From NCBI RefSeq assembly GCF_963082655.1, contig NC_081554.1:94184245-94248244 (forward strand): a stretch of 64,000 nucleotides of DNA, given 5' to 3'. The position numbers were made by a program, and so were the translations under genes. This document shows positions 52,683-63,837 of this stretch, in pieces (position 1 is the stretch's first letter; each line of letters starts with the position of its first letter). Source of the stretch: Stomoxys calcitrans (taxonomy: Eukaryota; Arthropoda; Insecta; Diptera; Muscidae). The notes beneath the pieces are model-generated. The model had not been told where the DNA came from, searched no databases, and saw only the letters and a list, made by a program, of their open reading frames with translations.

Positions 52683-54457
52683 ACTTCTTACTGGGGCATT
52701 ATTTAATTTTTAAAATGGGGCTTTGCTTTATATAAAATGGTGTCCCAAATTTTGAAGCCTTACTTCATTTTAGTTTTTGGGGGTGTTTTTTGTTACGTCA
52801 CGGCCTTATTTTATTTTCATTTTGGGATCTTATTTCATTACGTAATAATATCCAATTTTTGGCCTTTTATTCATTTTCCGTTTTTTCATGCCGCCTCGTA
52901 AGATTGAAACCAACATAATCATTCGTTTAACAATGGTTCTTATTATTATTATTATTTATCCAATAAGTATTTTGCTTTACAAGGCATTCTCTTTTAGATT
53001 TCATCGTTTTATTACCAACTACCATATATCTTACCTTTACGTATTGAAAATCCTTGGTTTATTATGTGTTGCCTTTTAAAATAGATGAACCGATATATGC
53101 GTTGTATAAATATTTGATGAGTTATCCTTGTTAGAAAATATTTAATACAAATTCGTTGATTCAGCCTTTAACATTCTAACGCATACACGCTATCACTTTT
53201 ATTTGTGTTTCTTAAGATATGAGTACAAGACACTGAGATCAAAGAAAATTGAGTTTAAGATTCTAATGTCATTCACTTTTCGAAGGATAAATAAATAAAA
53301 AAACAAAAACTCACTTTGATCCTGTAATTATTTGAATCATATCATTACAATTCCTACCCAAGTACGTAACATGTTGTGCGTGCATATGATTACATCTAAA
53401 TATGTACTGGTGTGTTTGTATTAGTATTCAAGTTCCTTATTTTCTTTGGTGTTGATTTTAGGTTATTTACACTAATATTTTTTAACTGGTTGCATTCGAA
53501 AACAAATTGTTTTTGTGGCTTAATTCTGTTCGTTCTTCTCGTAGAACGCAACAACGTAACGCAAAGTTCAGCACAAATCACCGTTAATTTGGACCGTGTA
53601 ACATCAATGTCAATTTTAAAATGCAAATATTTGATTTATGACAGGGGAGACGATGAGTGAGTGACACGCAAACACACTCACGCAAATTTATTACGTCTCC
53701 GAGTGTTGATGGCTACATTAAAAAGAGAGTCGCCGACGGGCCTGACAGCACCAACAACTGCAAATTTAAGCAATGACAACGAATCAACATCGTCCCCCAA
53801 CGAAACATCATTAAATAGAGAAGAGACAAGTGAAAGACCAACTTCCCTTGTTGTGGCTGTTGTATTATTTTTTAATTTCTTTTTCTTGAAAAAAAAACAA
53901 CGACCACCACACATACTCTCACTGTCATGCATAACACAACGCACATGTGGAGCATTGATTACAGAGAAGGCCCTGCTGTCTATACATACATAAAAGGATA
54001 TCATGCAGCTGCAACAATCTCGGCATCCAAACGCTGACTAGATTAAGTGGTGACAACAACACGGCAAACTTTCATATTAAAAAACAAGTCATTAAAAATT
54101 AATTCTCTGGTAAAACAAACAATAATCGAGCAAACAAAGAAAAAAGAAGGCCAAAGACGACTTTAGCGAACAGCGAACGCATTCTACTTCTCTACTTTTA
54201 AGCACCTATCATAATCATGTAGGCATATTCATAAGGAGGGGTCAAATTTTTTGTCGACAAAGCGTTTATAAGAATCGAACTAAAAAGAGACCAAGTGTCT
54301 AAAACAGTGATGGGCAAATATAGACACTCTATTGACAGTTACTGTGTACGTTCACAAGAAATATTATGCTAATAAGCCCATGGTCTATAGGTATACTGTG
54401 CAAGACATCAGTGTGCCCACCACTGCTCTAAAATCAAAATAGAGCTTTAGATTTACA
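52683..54457. other. No recognised gene; possible single-copy DNA
   Basis: The start (52690-52870) has loosely repeated 'ttttggg...cttatttcatttt' words, suggesting a decayed repeat. The rest is unlike the repeat families here. A 110-codon plus-strand ORF (53661-53993), rich in Ser, Thr and Asn, overlaps a minus-strand ORF almost exactly. I see no domain or splice evidence to call it. Confidence 0.4.
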
Positions 54458-55842
54458 ACAAGTAAAAGCGTACTAAGTTCGGCCGGGCCGAATCTTATAT
54501 ACCCTCCACCATGGATCGCATTTATCGAGTTCTTTTCCCGGCATCTCTTCTTAGGCAAAAAAAAGGATAAAAGAAAAGATTTGCTCTGCTATTAGAGCGA
54601 TATCATGATATGATCCGGTTCGGACCACAATTAAATTATATGATGGAGACCTGTGGAAAATGTCAGCCAATTCGTATAAGAATTGCGCCCTTTGGGGCTC
54701 AAGAATTAAAATAGAGAGATCGATTTATATGGAAGCTGTATCAGGCTATAGACCGATTCAGACCACAATAAACACGTATGTTGATGGTCATGAGAGGATC
54801 CATCGTACAAATTTTCAGGCAAATCGGATAATAATTGCGACCTCTAGAGGCTGAAGAAGTTAAGATCCCAGATCGGTTTATATGACAGCTTTATCAGGTT
54901 ATGAACCGATTTAAACCTAACTTAGCGCAGTTGTTGGAAGTCATTGCGAAACACGTCGTGCAAAATTTCATTCCAATCGGATAAGAGTTGCGCCATCTAT
55001 AGGCTCAAGAAGTCAAGAACCAAGATTGGTTTATATGACAGCTATATCAGGTTATGAACCGATTTAAACCTAACTTAGCGCAGTTGTTGGAAGTCATAGC
55101 GAAACACGTCGTGCAAAATTTCATTCCAATCGGATAAGAATTGCGCCATCTATAGGCTCAAGAAGTCAAGACCCAAGATCGGTTTATATGGTCGCTATAT
55201 CAGGTTATTGACCGATTTGAACCTAACTTTGCACAGTTTCATTTCATTTCATTTCAATCGGATAAGAATTGCGCCCTCTAGAGGCTCAAGAAGTCAAGAC
55301 CCAAGATCGGTTCATATGGCAGCTATCATCCGATTTGAACCATACTTGACACAGTTGTTGGATATCATACCAAAATACTTCGTGCAAAATTTCATTCAAA
55401 TCGGATAAGAATTGCGCACACTAGTGGCTTAAGAAGTCAAGATTCAACTAACTTCGCGCAGTTGTTGGAAGTCATAGCGAAATACGTCGTGCAAAATTTC
55501 ATTCCAATCGGATAAGAATTGCGCACTCTAGAGGCTCAAGAAGTCAAGACCCAAGATCGGTTTATATGGCAGATATATCAAAATATGGATTGTATAGCCC
55601 ATTTACAATCCCAACCGACCTACACTTATGAGAAGTATTTGTGCAAAATTTCAAACGGCTAGCTGTATTCCTTCGAAAGTTAGCGTGCTTTCATCGACAG
55701 ACAGACGGACGGACGGATGGTCGGACATGGCTAGATCGACATAAAATGTCACGGCTGTCAAGAATATATATACTTAATGGGGTCTCAGACAAATATTTCG
55801 AGTAGTTTGAAACAGAATGACGAAATAAGTATATCCCCATCA
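54458..55842 (+). mobile_element. DINE-like group 1 element, longest and cleanest copy
   Basis: End A (ACAAGTAAAAGCGTACTAAG, TTCGGCCGGGCCGAA at 54478-54492, TATACCCTCCACCATGGATC) is followed by seven units of about 153 bp. The phrase 'gaaccgatttaaacctaact' recurs at 54903 and 55056, and a related step at 55210. The conserved block ('gtcaagaatatatatactta', 'gatcgacataaaatgtcacg') and a shortened end B (TATATCCCCATC) close it. Two adjacent units are almost identical, indicating recent local amplification. Confidence 0.85.
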
Positions 55843-56600
55843 GCAGTATACCCCAGAATCAGCAGAAGTCTTTGTGTCGAATTTCAGCCAAATTGAATGA
55901 AAATTGAGGACTCTAGGACACTCATGAAATCAAATCTGGGCAAGAAGTCGTGTTTGAATTATTTCATTATTTTACAATAACCAAATCGAAAATTGGTTAC
56001 CGCTGCTATGGCCTCAAGTAGTCATATCACAGAATTGGTATTCAAGTGGCCTATATCAGTATATAAACCGATTCGGATCAGCAGAAGTCGTTCTTTCGAA
56101 TTTCAGCCAAATAAGATAAAAATCGAAGCCTCTAGGAGCTCAAAAAATCAAATCTGGGAATCGGTTTACATAGGGGTTATATCAATGTATGGACCGATTC
56201 GGATCATACATGGTATGGATGTTGGAAGTCATAGCAGAAGTCCTTCTACCAAATATCAGTTAAATTGGATTAAAATGGAGGTCTCTAGGGACTCAAGAAT
56301 TAAAAACTGGGGATCGGTTCATATCCAAATCTGAATCGCTGTGGCCTATTTGCAATCCCCAACGACTTACATCGATAAGAAGTATGTGTGCAAAATTTCC
56401 AGCGGATATCTTTATTCGTTCGAACGCTATCGCGTTTTCGACATATGGACGGACGGATAGAAAAACGGACATGGATTGATCGAATGTCAAGACCAACAAG
56501 AATATATATACTTTATGGGGTCTTAGATAAATATTTCGAGGTGTTGCAAACGAAATGACTAGGCTAGAATAGCCCCATCCTATGGTCGTGGATATAAAAA
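55843..56600 (+). mobile_element. DINE-like element of a further variant, end A missing
   Basis: Units use 'cagcagaagtcgttctttcg', 'gattcggatcatacatgg' and 'ctcaagaattaaaaactggg', which differ from groups 1 and 1b. The conserved block ('caagaatatatatactttat') and end B (AGCCCCATCCTATGGTCGTGG) are present. It follows directly on the truncated end B of the previous copy. Confidence 0.7.
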
Positions 56601-56799
56601 TCATTTTCGTATCTATCGGGTACCAAATATTAAAATAGGGCTAAATAATAGAGTAGGCCTTGAAATCTATCACTCCTTCTTGGTTGCAGCCAAGACATTT
56701 ATGTTTCCAGTGGAAAATTGTTGTGTAGACTACAAGATAGCAACAAACATCGAATTATAATTTTGCCTCTTTTTTAATCATTTTTGGCTCGTATATAAC

Positions 56800-57312
56800 T
56801 TTATTGCATGTTGCATGGATCTATCAAAACAACCATTTTCATTCGTAATTGCGACAAAAAATTCTGCAATGCCTATTATCTTAGAATCAAGGTCACCTCT
56901 CGACAGATGAAAATCACGCCATACATAACACTGATACTACCCATGTTGTTATATGGTTCCGAGTGTTTGAGAAAAAAAATCGTAAAATGTATGGACCAGT
57001 TTGCATTGATGGAGAGTATCGGCGTCGTATGAACCACAAACTGTATGAGCTATATGACGACGTTAGCATAGTTAAACGTATCGAGTATCAGAATAAATGA
57101 AACAGCCTCTGTGAAGAAGTTTTTGTAGGCGATCACGACGGTAAATGCAAACCGGGACGTCAAAAAGCCCGATGTAAAGATCAAGTAGTGAGAGACACCT
57201 CAAAACTTGGTGTCAGAGATTATAGAAGGAGCACAGAAGATCGAGGCGCTCGAAACTGTAATTTACGCTCGGATAATGGGACAAATGTTCCGTCATAGCC
57301 AATTAAAGTAAA
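56800..57312 (+). pseudogene. RTE-like RT C-terminal part
   Basis: 'LILPMLLYGSECL' (the usual PVLLYGSE motif in the RT thumb region) is followed by 'KCMDQFALMES', the 'HKLYELYDDVSIVKRI' step, then decayed 'EGDHDGKCKPGRQKARCKDQ' and 'DTSKLGVRDYRRSTEDRGAR'. It ends with 'ccaattaaagtaaaag'. Same family as 40008 and 61435, with several frame breaks. The APE endonuclease and RT core are missing. Confidence 0.7.
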
Positions 57313-57319
57313 AGTATTA

Positions 57320-57600
57320 TGTTACCCTGTAGCCACATTTGCATCTGGAGTTGACGATCCTCGTCAAGCTTTTATAGGCGAGCAAGCTCCTTCCAATTGG
57401 TTATTTAAAGGCGCCAATATTTCACCTTGTCGTATCGAGAAGCAAGAACCGGTGCCGCCCATCCTCTCACTGAGACTCTCCACTCGATACCGCTGATTGT
57501 CCGCGACTGCAATTACAGTTACTCCGTATGAAGCATTCCACTATCCGCAACCTGTGGACGCGACCGATAGCTCCTAGCTTTGCTTCTCATGATAACGATA
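57320..57600. repeat. Unassigned repeat-like sequence next to a SINE
   Basis: More GC-rich than its surroundings, with 'tataggcgagcaagctcctt' and 'gagactctccactcgatacc'. It is probably transposon-derived, but I cannot name it. No ORF. Confidence 0.35.
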
Positions 57601-57602
57601 AC

Positions 57603-57862
57603 ACCACACAGACCGGAGCTCAAAGTTTCAGCCCGTGTGGTGCTCCTTTTTATCCCGTACCGGAAATATCCTTTAGTAGTAGTTGGTAGTGCAGTCCTCT
57701 TAAAGTTTTAGCTCAATGATAAGCGACAACTTGTTTTATGCCAAGTCCGTAGAGAAGTTTTAGAGTGGCTGGTTTTTCTGGTGTTCACCCCGGGATTTCA
57801 ACCCAGACATTCTACGTCATAGGCAAACATGCTGGCATCTAAGCCACGAGACTACCTCCCTC
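57603..57862 (-). mobile_element. tRNA-derived SINE, inverted
   Basis: Read on the minus strand, the head has GTCTCGTGGCTTAGATGCC (A-box region) and a B box GGTTGAAATCC (57793-57803). The body has 'taaaacttctctacggactt', 'gcttatcattgagctaaaac' and 'aggactgcactacc'. The 'AAACTTCTCT...GTCGC' step is shared with the SINE at 33232, so both probably share a body. An 8-bp inverted repeat CACCACAC/GTGTGGTG lies at 57602-57609 and 57635-57642. Not a functional tRNA. Confidence 0.6.
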
Positions 57863-57959
57863 AGTATTATATTACCATGTCTACATTCGGAAAAGTCTAT
57901 CGTGTTACTTAACCCTTGCCTAAAACAGGATTCCAATCCATCTTGTCCGATCTGAAAGA

Positions 57960-58290
57960 GTCCTCGTGTATTCGTCATTATCTGGTGAAAAATGCATTAT
58001 TTATGCACCCATAGCAGCTGTATCCAAATATGGTCCGATAATTGGATAATATATGTGGATTTTAAGGGCCTTAGACCTTAAATCGGCAGGTCTGTCTGGT
58101 TGGGTGGCTATATCGGACTATAGTCCGATATAGCCCATCTTCGAACTTAACCTGCCTATGAACAAAAAAGAATCTGTGCAATGTTTTAGCTCAATATCTA
58201 TATTTTTAAAGACTTTAGCGTGATAACAAACTTACGGATGGACGGACATGCCTAGACCGTCTTATAGGGTCGGAAATGGATATTTCGATG
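57960..58290 (+). mobile_element. DINE-like group 2 fragment
   Basis: 'tctggtgaaaaatgcatt' (the group 2 sequence after end A), one unit, the pre-terminal 'gaacttaacctgcctatg' block and 'gatatttcgatgtgtt' are present. Most interior units and both ends are missing, so it is an internal-deletion copy. Confidence 0.65.
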
Positions 58291-60369
58291 TGTTCCGTTT
58301 GGATAATAATGTGGAACTTCGGTTCAACAGCAAAATAATCTCCAGTCTAAAAACCAATTGCATTGGTCGAATTTCAAGTCGGATACTTTATCAAAACTAT
58401 GCACTATTTTACAAAAATAGCCCACAATTCAATTCCAACTAGGTTTAGAGTGGACAACAAAAATTAGAACTTAGTGAAAAATTCTACAGTAACTTCGATA
58501 TTTCGACTGCAAATTGGCTTATGTTGGATTTTATGTCAATCAAGAGAAGGATTCATCAAACTTTTTTGGCAATCTTGACGTTTTGCCTGGTAACATTGTA
58601 TTCCACTACCAGCACGCGGTACCAACTCCCATAAATTTGAATAAAGACCTTTTTCAACAACCTCACGTCCTGCCGACGGCAAACTTGGAATAACATCTAC
58701 AGCGGTAGCGGTAACGTTTGTCACATTTCAAAAAATAAAGTGCGTACAAATTTTAAACAGACCATTCAAAGATCGACGGCGCAAATAAATTTCCAGAGTT
58801 CATAGAATTTTCTCTGGACGCGTACACGTACTCTCCGAAACTATTGGCTGTGTGGGAATCCATAGTTAGCGGTCGCACTCAAGAGTGGGTAATGGTATAA
58901 AAACCAGAGGAACAACAACAACGTCAATTGTGGAGAGTATGCGAAAATACAAAAACAGTTACGAAAATGACAACACATGCCAGAGTATTTGAATGATACC
59001 ACCCCAATTTACTCAAATTACACACATCCACATCAAAATTTCTCACTCTCTCAGGCCATCTCATTCGCACTTGAAAAGGGGCCTATCTCACACCATGCAT
59101 CACCTAACACCCTCAATTCAACGACAAAGCGCTCTCTTTCTCTCTACACTACTGCGCATACCGTTACAATGGTTGTCGAGGAAGGGGTGTTACTTCTTCT
59201 CTGCAAATGACAAAACAACAACAAAAAGAGCCCATGAATCTACTCGGTGCTTAGTGGCATCAACTGCCAACTGCATCATACATACATATGTATGCCATCA
59301 TTGCGAGAAATGATTTTGTGATGTGTTTGTTGCATTGCTGCCATTTGAGTTGGCCACCATTGTTCGGTCATCGTTCATTGAGCCATCATCACCTTGCTCG
59401 CCATCGCGATGTTCGTTTGAGACTTCACCCAGAAACAGCAGCAGCACCCATTACTCCGACTCCCCGCTTGGCACCACGTACGCTTCTACTGCTGCCGGAG
59501 AGATGCCTTTTTCTTTGTGGCCCTCTATAACCCATTCCCTATGTGCCTTTTTCAGATTTTGCCTTTTGTTTCCACTTCTCAGTTGGGTGCACATTTGTCG
59601 GTATGTATGTGTATCCATTGCCTTAAATGATTGTATGACTGTGTAGATGGGCTGAATGTAAGAGAGTACATATTTGTATTGCAATTTAGTTGATTTGCTC
59701 CTTTTTCGGTTCGCTTCTTATTTGCAGGTGGTCTTCGTCCTGTCATTGTCGTTTTTTAGCAATAGATGGGTGCGGAGAATATGGGAATACATAGAATGTG
59801 GATGAAATGGTATATGCATACATGCATACTTGTACTTGGGCTATGTGAACGACACTGGCTGGCGGACAGGATGGTTGGCCGACTGCTGTTTGGTAATGTG
59901 GCATTTTATGCTTTCAGTACAATACGTCTTTGTGTTTGTACTCCATTAGTGTACCTTTCAGTTCGGTTTCATGGTGATAATGATGGGTTTCTTTCTTGTG
60001 CAAAAGGACATGGGTAGGGAGTTTCTTCTGTATTGGAGAACCATAACAATTGTGGGTACCTATATTCTTCAAATTCCATGGAGATGCACTTAAAATAATA
60101 GGTAAGCTTTGGTGCCCTATACATTAAAGCTGTGTTATTAAGGCATAATACAAAATTGGAGACTTGAATCACATTTGAAAGATGCTCTTAAGAGGATTTA
60201 ATATTTTAATACAAAATTTCAAGATGTGCTTGTGAACCCAAAAGGCTGAACGGTATATATGGCAATGGACATATAGCCTCGACTCGGTGCCAAATTTATA
60301 TTTAACCTAATTTTCGCACCCACCCTTCGACTAACTGAATAAGCGCATTCTAATTTTAAATTTGTATCA
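58291..60369. other. No recognised gene; likely single-copy DNA
   Basis: The region lacks the repeat families seen elsewhere. Short overlapping plus-strand ORFs at 58977-59646 have low-complexity Ser/Thr/His-rich translations without domains. ACATACATATGTATGCC (59279-59295) is typical simple sequence in fly noncoding DNA. I see no convincing exon, promoter or RNA gene. Confidence 0.4.
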
Positions 60370-60800
60370 CTGCAAAAAAACAGCCTCTCGAAATTTCGCA
60401 CATATATATCAAATTGATGGAGGTCGTTGGGGATTGTTAATGGGATATCGGTTTAAATGTAGCTATAGCTCCCTTATAAAGTGGTCTTTACATTTGATAT
60501 CTAAAATTTTGCACATAGTGTTCTGTTACGACTTCGAACAATCGTGCCAAGTATGGTCTAAGTCGATGTATAACATGATATATCTCCAATATAAATTGAT
60601 CTCCTAACAAAACAACATCGTAAGCCCCGATTGTTATCCAAAAGGGCTGATATTTTGCATGCAGTTTTCTGTTACAACTTCTAGCAACCGTGCTAAGTAT
60701 GGTTTAAATCGGTATATAACCCAACCCCATATAAACCGATCTCCCGATTTGACATCTTGAGCGCCTCTAACTTTCAACATCAACGATAAGTATGGTCTAA
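60370..60800 (-). mobile_element. DINE-like group 1b, left part
   Basis: End B is missing, but units with 'ggtcgttggggattgttaat', 'ttgcacatagtgttctgtta' and 'gatctcccgatttgacatct' are clear. The element is interrupted at about 60800 by a 150-bp RetroA scrap and resumes at about 60953. Confidence 0.65.
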
Positions 60801-60952
60801 ATAGTGGCAGCAGCATGCATATAGTAACGGCAAATCCACTGAAACACCCATTCACGACCTAGTCGGCTACATAGAGGGCTACAAGTGGGCAACAGCAAAG
60901 TGGGCTACCGAAAGTGGTCTGGATATAAATCCGTGTAAGACAGAGGTAGTTA
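60801..60952 (+). pseudogene. RetroA scrap with an internal deletion
   Basis: One frame reads 'HAYSNGKSTETPIHDLVGY' and 'IEGYK' then 'WATAKWATESGLDINPCKT'. It joins the sequence just before RT motif A to the sequence after motif C, so motifs A, B and C are deleted. The fragment shows that RetroA suffers large internal deletions with both outer parts kept in frame order. Confidence 0.75.
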
Positions 60953-61257
60953 TATCCAATTTCCAATAGTGATATCCAATTTGACTAAAATTTTGCTCAT
61001 AACTTCCATCATCCATGGAAAGTAGTGTCCAAATAGGTCTATAACTTGATATAGCTCCCATATAATCTATATCTCCCGATTTGTCTTCTACGACCCCTAA
61101 AAGCAGCATTGCCTGGTTTGGCAGCAGTTTAGTACGTAAGGTAAGCATATGCCCTTCAAGTACGTAAAGTAAACGTATGCCCTTGTGTACATTTTTAGCT
61201 GAATCCATTGTGATGGGTTTCCATGATTCGTCCCGACCGATCTTACCACGTTTTTAT
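60953..61257 (-). mobile_element. DINE-like group 1b, right part with end A
   Basis: One unit ('tataacttgatatagctccc') and the 1b-specific stretch are followed by a decayed end A (CCATGATTCGTCCCGACCGA, 'ttaccacgtttttattt'). Confidence 0.65.
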
Positions 61258-61329
61258 TTTTTGGTTCATATTTTTCATTTAAAAGCGTTGTTGTTTTTGA
61301 GCAGATTTGCTGGTTTTCATAACAAATTT

Positions 61330-61410
61330 CTCTGAGTGTATCCCATCTTCGAACTTATCCTACTAATGGACCAAAAACGTAACCAGGCCAAGTTTAAGCT
61401 CGGTAGGTTT
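61330..61410 (+). repeat. DINE-like group 2 scrap
   Basis: 'cccatcttcgaacttatcct' and 'atggaccaaaaacgtaacca' match the group 2 pre-terminal block only. Confidence 0.5.
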
Positions 61411-61434
61411 ATTTTTTAAGGCGGTACGTGTGAA

Positions 61435-61815
61435 ACCAGACGAGGCAGATTCTTCGTAAAATTTATGGACCAGTTTGCACTGATTTGGAGTATCAGCCAC
61501 GAACTGTATGAGCTGTATGGCAAAGTAAGCATAAATAAACGGATCAAAATCCAACGGTTGCGTTGGCTTGGTTATGTTGGCAGAATAAATGAAAAAGCTT
61601 CAGCGAAGAAGTCTTTTGAAGGCGATCACCATGGTACACGCAAACCGAGACAACCAAAAGCCCGATGGAAAGGTCAAGTGGTTGGAGACACCTCGAAACT
61701 TGGTGTCAAAGATTTTAGAAGGAGCGCAGAAGATCGAGGCCCTTGGAACGCTATTCTAAATTCGGCTCATGACAAAAATTTTCTGTCGTAGCCAATTAAA
61801 GTAAAGTAAAGTAAA
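61435..61815 (+). pseudogene. RTE-like RT C-terminus, 108-codon open frame
   Basis: The open frame (61465-61791) reads 'MDQFALIWSISHELYELYGK', 'INKRIKIQRLRWLGYVGRIN', 'KKSFEGDHHGTRKPRQPKAR', 'WKGQVVGDTSKLGVKDFRRS' and 'AEDRGPWNAILNSAHDKNFL'. The QRLRWLG-V-RI block and the RPxxRW spacing fit the RTE-type C-terminus. It ends with AAAGTAAAGTAAAGTAAAG (61799-61817), a short-repeat tail. It is the best preserved of three copies, but lacks endonuclease and RT. Confidence 0.75.
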
Positions 61816-62193
61816 GCCATAGATGAGGAGAAGCGCAAATAAAATGTAGACAAACAGCAATAGGTCGTCCGCTATTTCAAGACCTTGTTAGACCAGGCCT
61901 GCGAAGTCTGACCCTCGACTCTGACGTCGAGTCTGAATCAGAGTATTTAGCCGGAATCGGAGTAAGCTAACTCAATTCCGAAACGGTCCAAGTTCGACTC
62001 CAGCTTCAAAACCTTAAATCCGACCGACTTTGATACCTTGATAAATCCAACAGAGAAGGATTTGAGTTACTTGGTGAAATTTCTCAATTTGTCGGGCTGG
62101 ATATAACCGCAAATTGAATATAACGAGGCACCAGCCAACACACAAAGAGAATGGTTTTCACAACGATTTTTTAAGCATACCAATTGAGGCTAT
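61816..62193. other. No recognised feature
   Basis: It has loosely repeated GACTCTGA/GAGTCTGA words around 61915-61960, and no coding signal. Confidence 0.4.
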
Positions 62194-62582
62194 AACAAGT
62201 AAAAGCGTGATAAGTTCGGCCGGGACCAATCTTGGGAATCCACCACCATGGATTCGGTTAAAAATGTATACAAAATAAATTTATTTTAAGGGCATAATTT
62301 TACCAAACTTCTGTCAAATCAGCAAAAATTAAAGCTTTTAGGAACCGAAAAAGGATAATCGAGAGACTGGTTTATATGGGAGCTATACCAGGTTATATAC
62401 CGATTTGGATCGTACTTGGCACAGTTGTTGGAAGTCACAACAGAACACTTTGAACAAATTTGTAGCCAAAAAAATTGCGACTTCCAAGAAGTCAAATCGG
62501 GAGATCGGTTTATATGGGAGCTATTAGCAAATCTGAAACGATATAGCCCATTCGCAATCCCCAAAGACCTATATCTGTATTA
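62194..62582 (+). mobile_element. DINE-like group 1b, left part, split by RetroB
   Basis: End A (AACAAGTAAAAGCGTGATAA, TTCGGCCGGGACCAA) and the 1b-specific stretch ('gttaaaaatgtatacaaaat') are followed by two units. The sequence 'tccccaaagacctatatc' breaks at about 62582 and resumes at about 63406 ('catcaatattaagtatcc'). Confidence 0.75.
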
Positions 62583-63405
62583 GATTAGGTTAGGTTGAAA
62601 AGAGGGTGCAGATATTAATCCGCCCCATGCCAATATGGACATACACCTAAACCAGTAATCGGCTTGTTGTGAGCTCTAAAATCTATAAGGTAACCTCTAA
62701 AAAGAAAATTTTATGTTAGGAAGCTACTACATCAAAATCCTTCATTATTTTCAATACCACTCCCCTAAGTGCCGGTATCTGTTATACGCGAAAGCCAGGC
62801 AATGACAAAGGAAATGCTCCAACGTCCCATCATCTTCCCCACATGTCCTACACATGCTATCACTTGCCGCACCGATTTTACATAAGTGAGCTCGTAGTCC
62901 TATGTGTCCCGTTATGGTACCAATAGCTATACTGACCTCCTTCTTACTTCCTTTCAGTAATAGCCTCGTCTTCTCACGATCTGAATCCCCCCCATAGGAT
63001 TTTCGCCGTCCTACCGACGGTTTCGCTGTTCCACATTGTTGCATGTGCATTCGTCGCCCACTCCCTAAACTCGGACTGTGTCGACACGAAAGGCTTCGGG
63101 TTAACCAAGTTTATTGACGGCAGTCCTCTGGCCATCAGCACCAAATCGTCTGTCCTTTCATTCCCCCTTACTCCGTTATGGCCCGGCACTCAAACGATGC
63201 GGATTTTGACATCCTCAGAGAAGACGTTAATCTGACCTTGTCAGATTGCCTCGATAACAGGCATATTTCAGTCTTTTTTGGGTTAACATTGAGATCTCTG
63301 GGTCTAGCCCATTAATATGCCATATGCAAGACCCTTTCGGCCCTTCTGCAAAGCTCGTTCGGATCCTTACCCCTTAGAAGTATTAAAACATCGTATGCGT
63401 CACAG
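62583..63405 (-). mobile_element. RetroB, internally deleted, nested in DINE-like element
   Basis: On the minus strand it starts in RT motif C context ('VLILLRGKDPNELCRRAERV'; the YADD region is decayed) and continues 'DLNVNPKKTEICLLSRQSDK'. It then jumps into the RNase H end ('MPGHNGVRGNERTDDLVLMA', 63189 region), 'PFVSTQSEFREWATNAHATM', and the terminal finger 'MCRTCGEDDGTLEHFLCHCL'. The 3' tail gives TTAGGTTAGG on the plus strand (62584-62593). The deletion between RT and RNase H resembles that in the 23108 copy. Confidence 0.8.
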
Positions 63406-63625
63406 CCTTCATCAATATTAAGTATCCATGCAAAATTTCAAGCGGTTAGCTTTACGCGTTCGACCGCTATCGTGATTTCGATGGATGGACGGACATGGCT
63501 AGATCGACTCATAATGTCGAGACTATTAAGAATATATAAATATATACTTAGATCAATGTTTCGAGGTGTTACAAACGGAATGAGTAGTATTAGTATACCC
63601 CCACACCACCGTGGAGGATATAATG
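63406..63625 (+). mobile_element. DINE-like group 1b, right part with end B
   Basis: 'gcaaaatttcaagcggttag', 'acatggctagatcgactcat' and 'gttacaaacggaatgagtag' are followed by TATACCCCCACACCACCGTGG. It completes the element begun at 62194. Confidence 0.75.
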
Positions 63626-63634
63626 AGCCAACGA

Positions 63635-63715
63635 CCCACACAATAAGAAGAATATATACAAAATTTCAAGGGGATAGTTTCATGCGTTCAAACTCGGTAA
63701 CGACAGACATGCAGT
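63635..63715 (+). repeat. DINE-like scrap
   Basis: 'caacgacccacacaataaga' and 'acaaaatttcaaggggatag' repeat the pre-terminal block of group 1. No ends. Confidence 0.5.
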
Positions 63716-63837
63716 AGGTGATGAAAAAAATTAGTGGAAATATTTCTATCATTTTTGAACGGATAAAAATATCCCTTCATAACCAGATTAGTGAGTGCAC
63801 ATTGGCGGGCCTTCAAAGTTGATCATCCAATCTATCA

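Noticed and set aside
53661..53993. 110-codon Ser/Thr/Asn-rich ORF as a possible exon
   Set aside because: A minus-strand ORF covers the same bases, the translation runs into a Phe/Lys homopolymer, and there is no domain or clear splice site.
58977..59646. Cluster of overlapping plus-strand ORFs as a possible gene
   Set aside because: Frames overlap each other, translations are low-complexity and domain-free, and no intron boundaries are evident.
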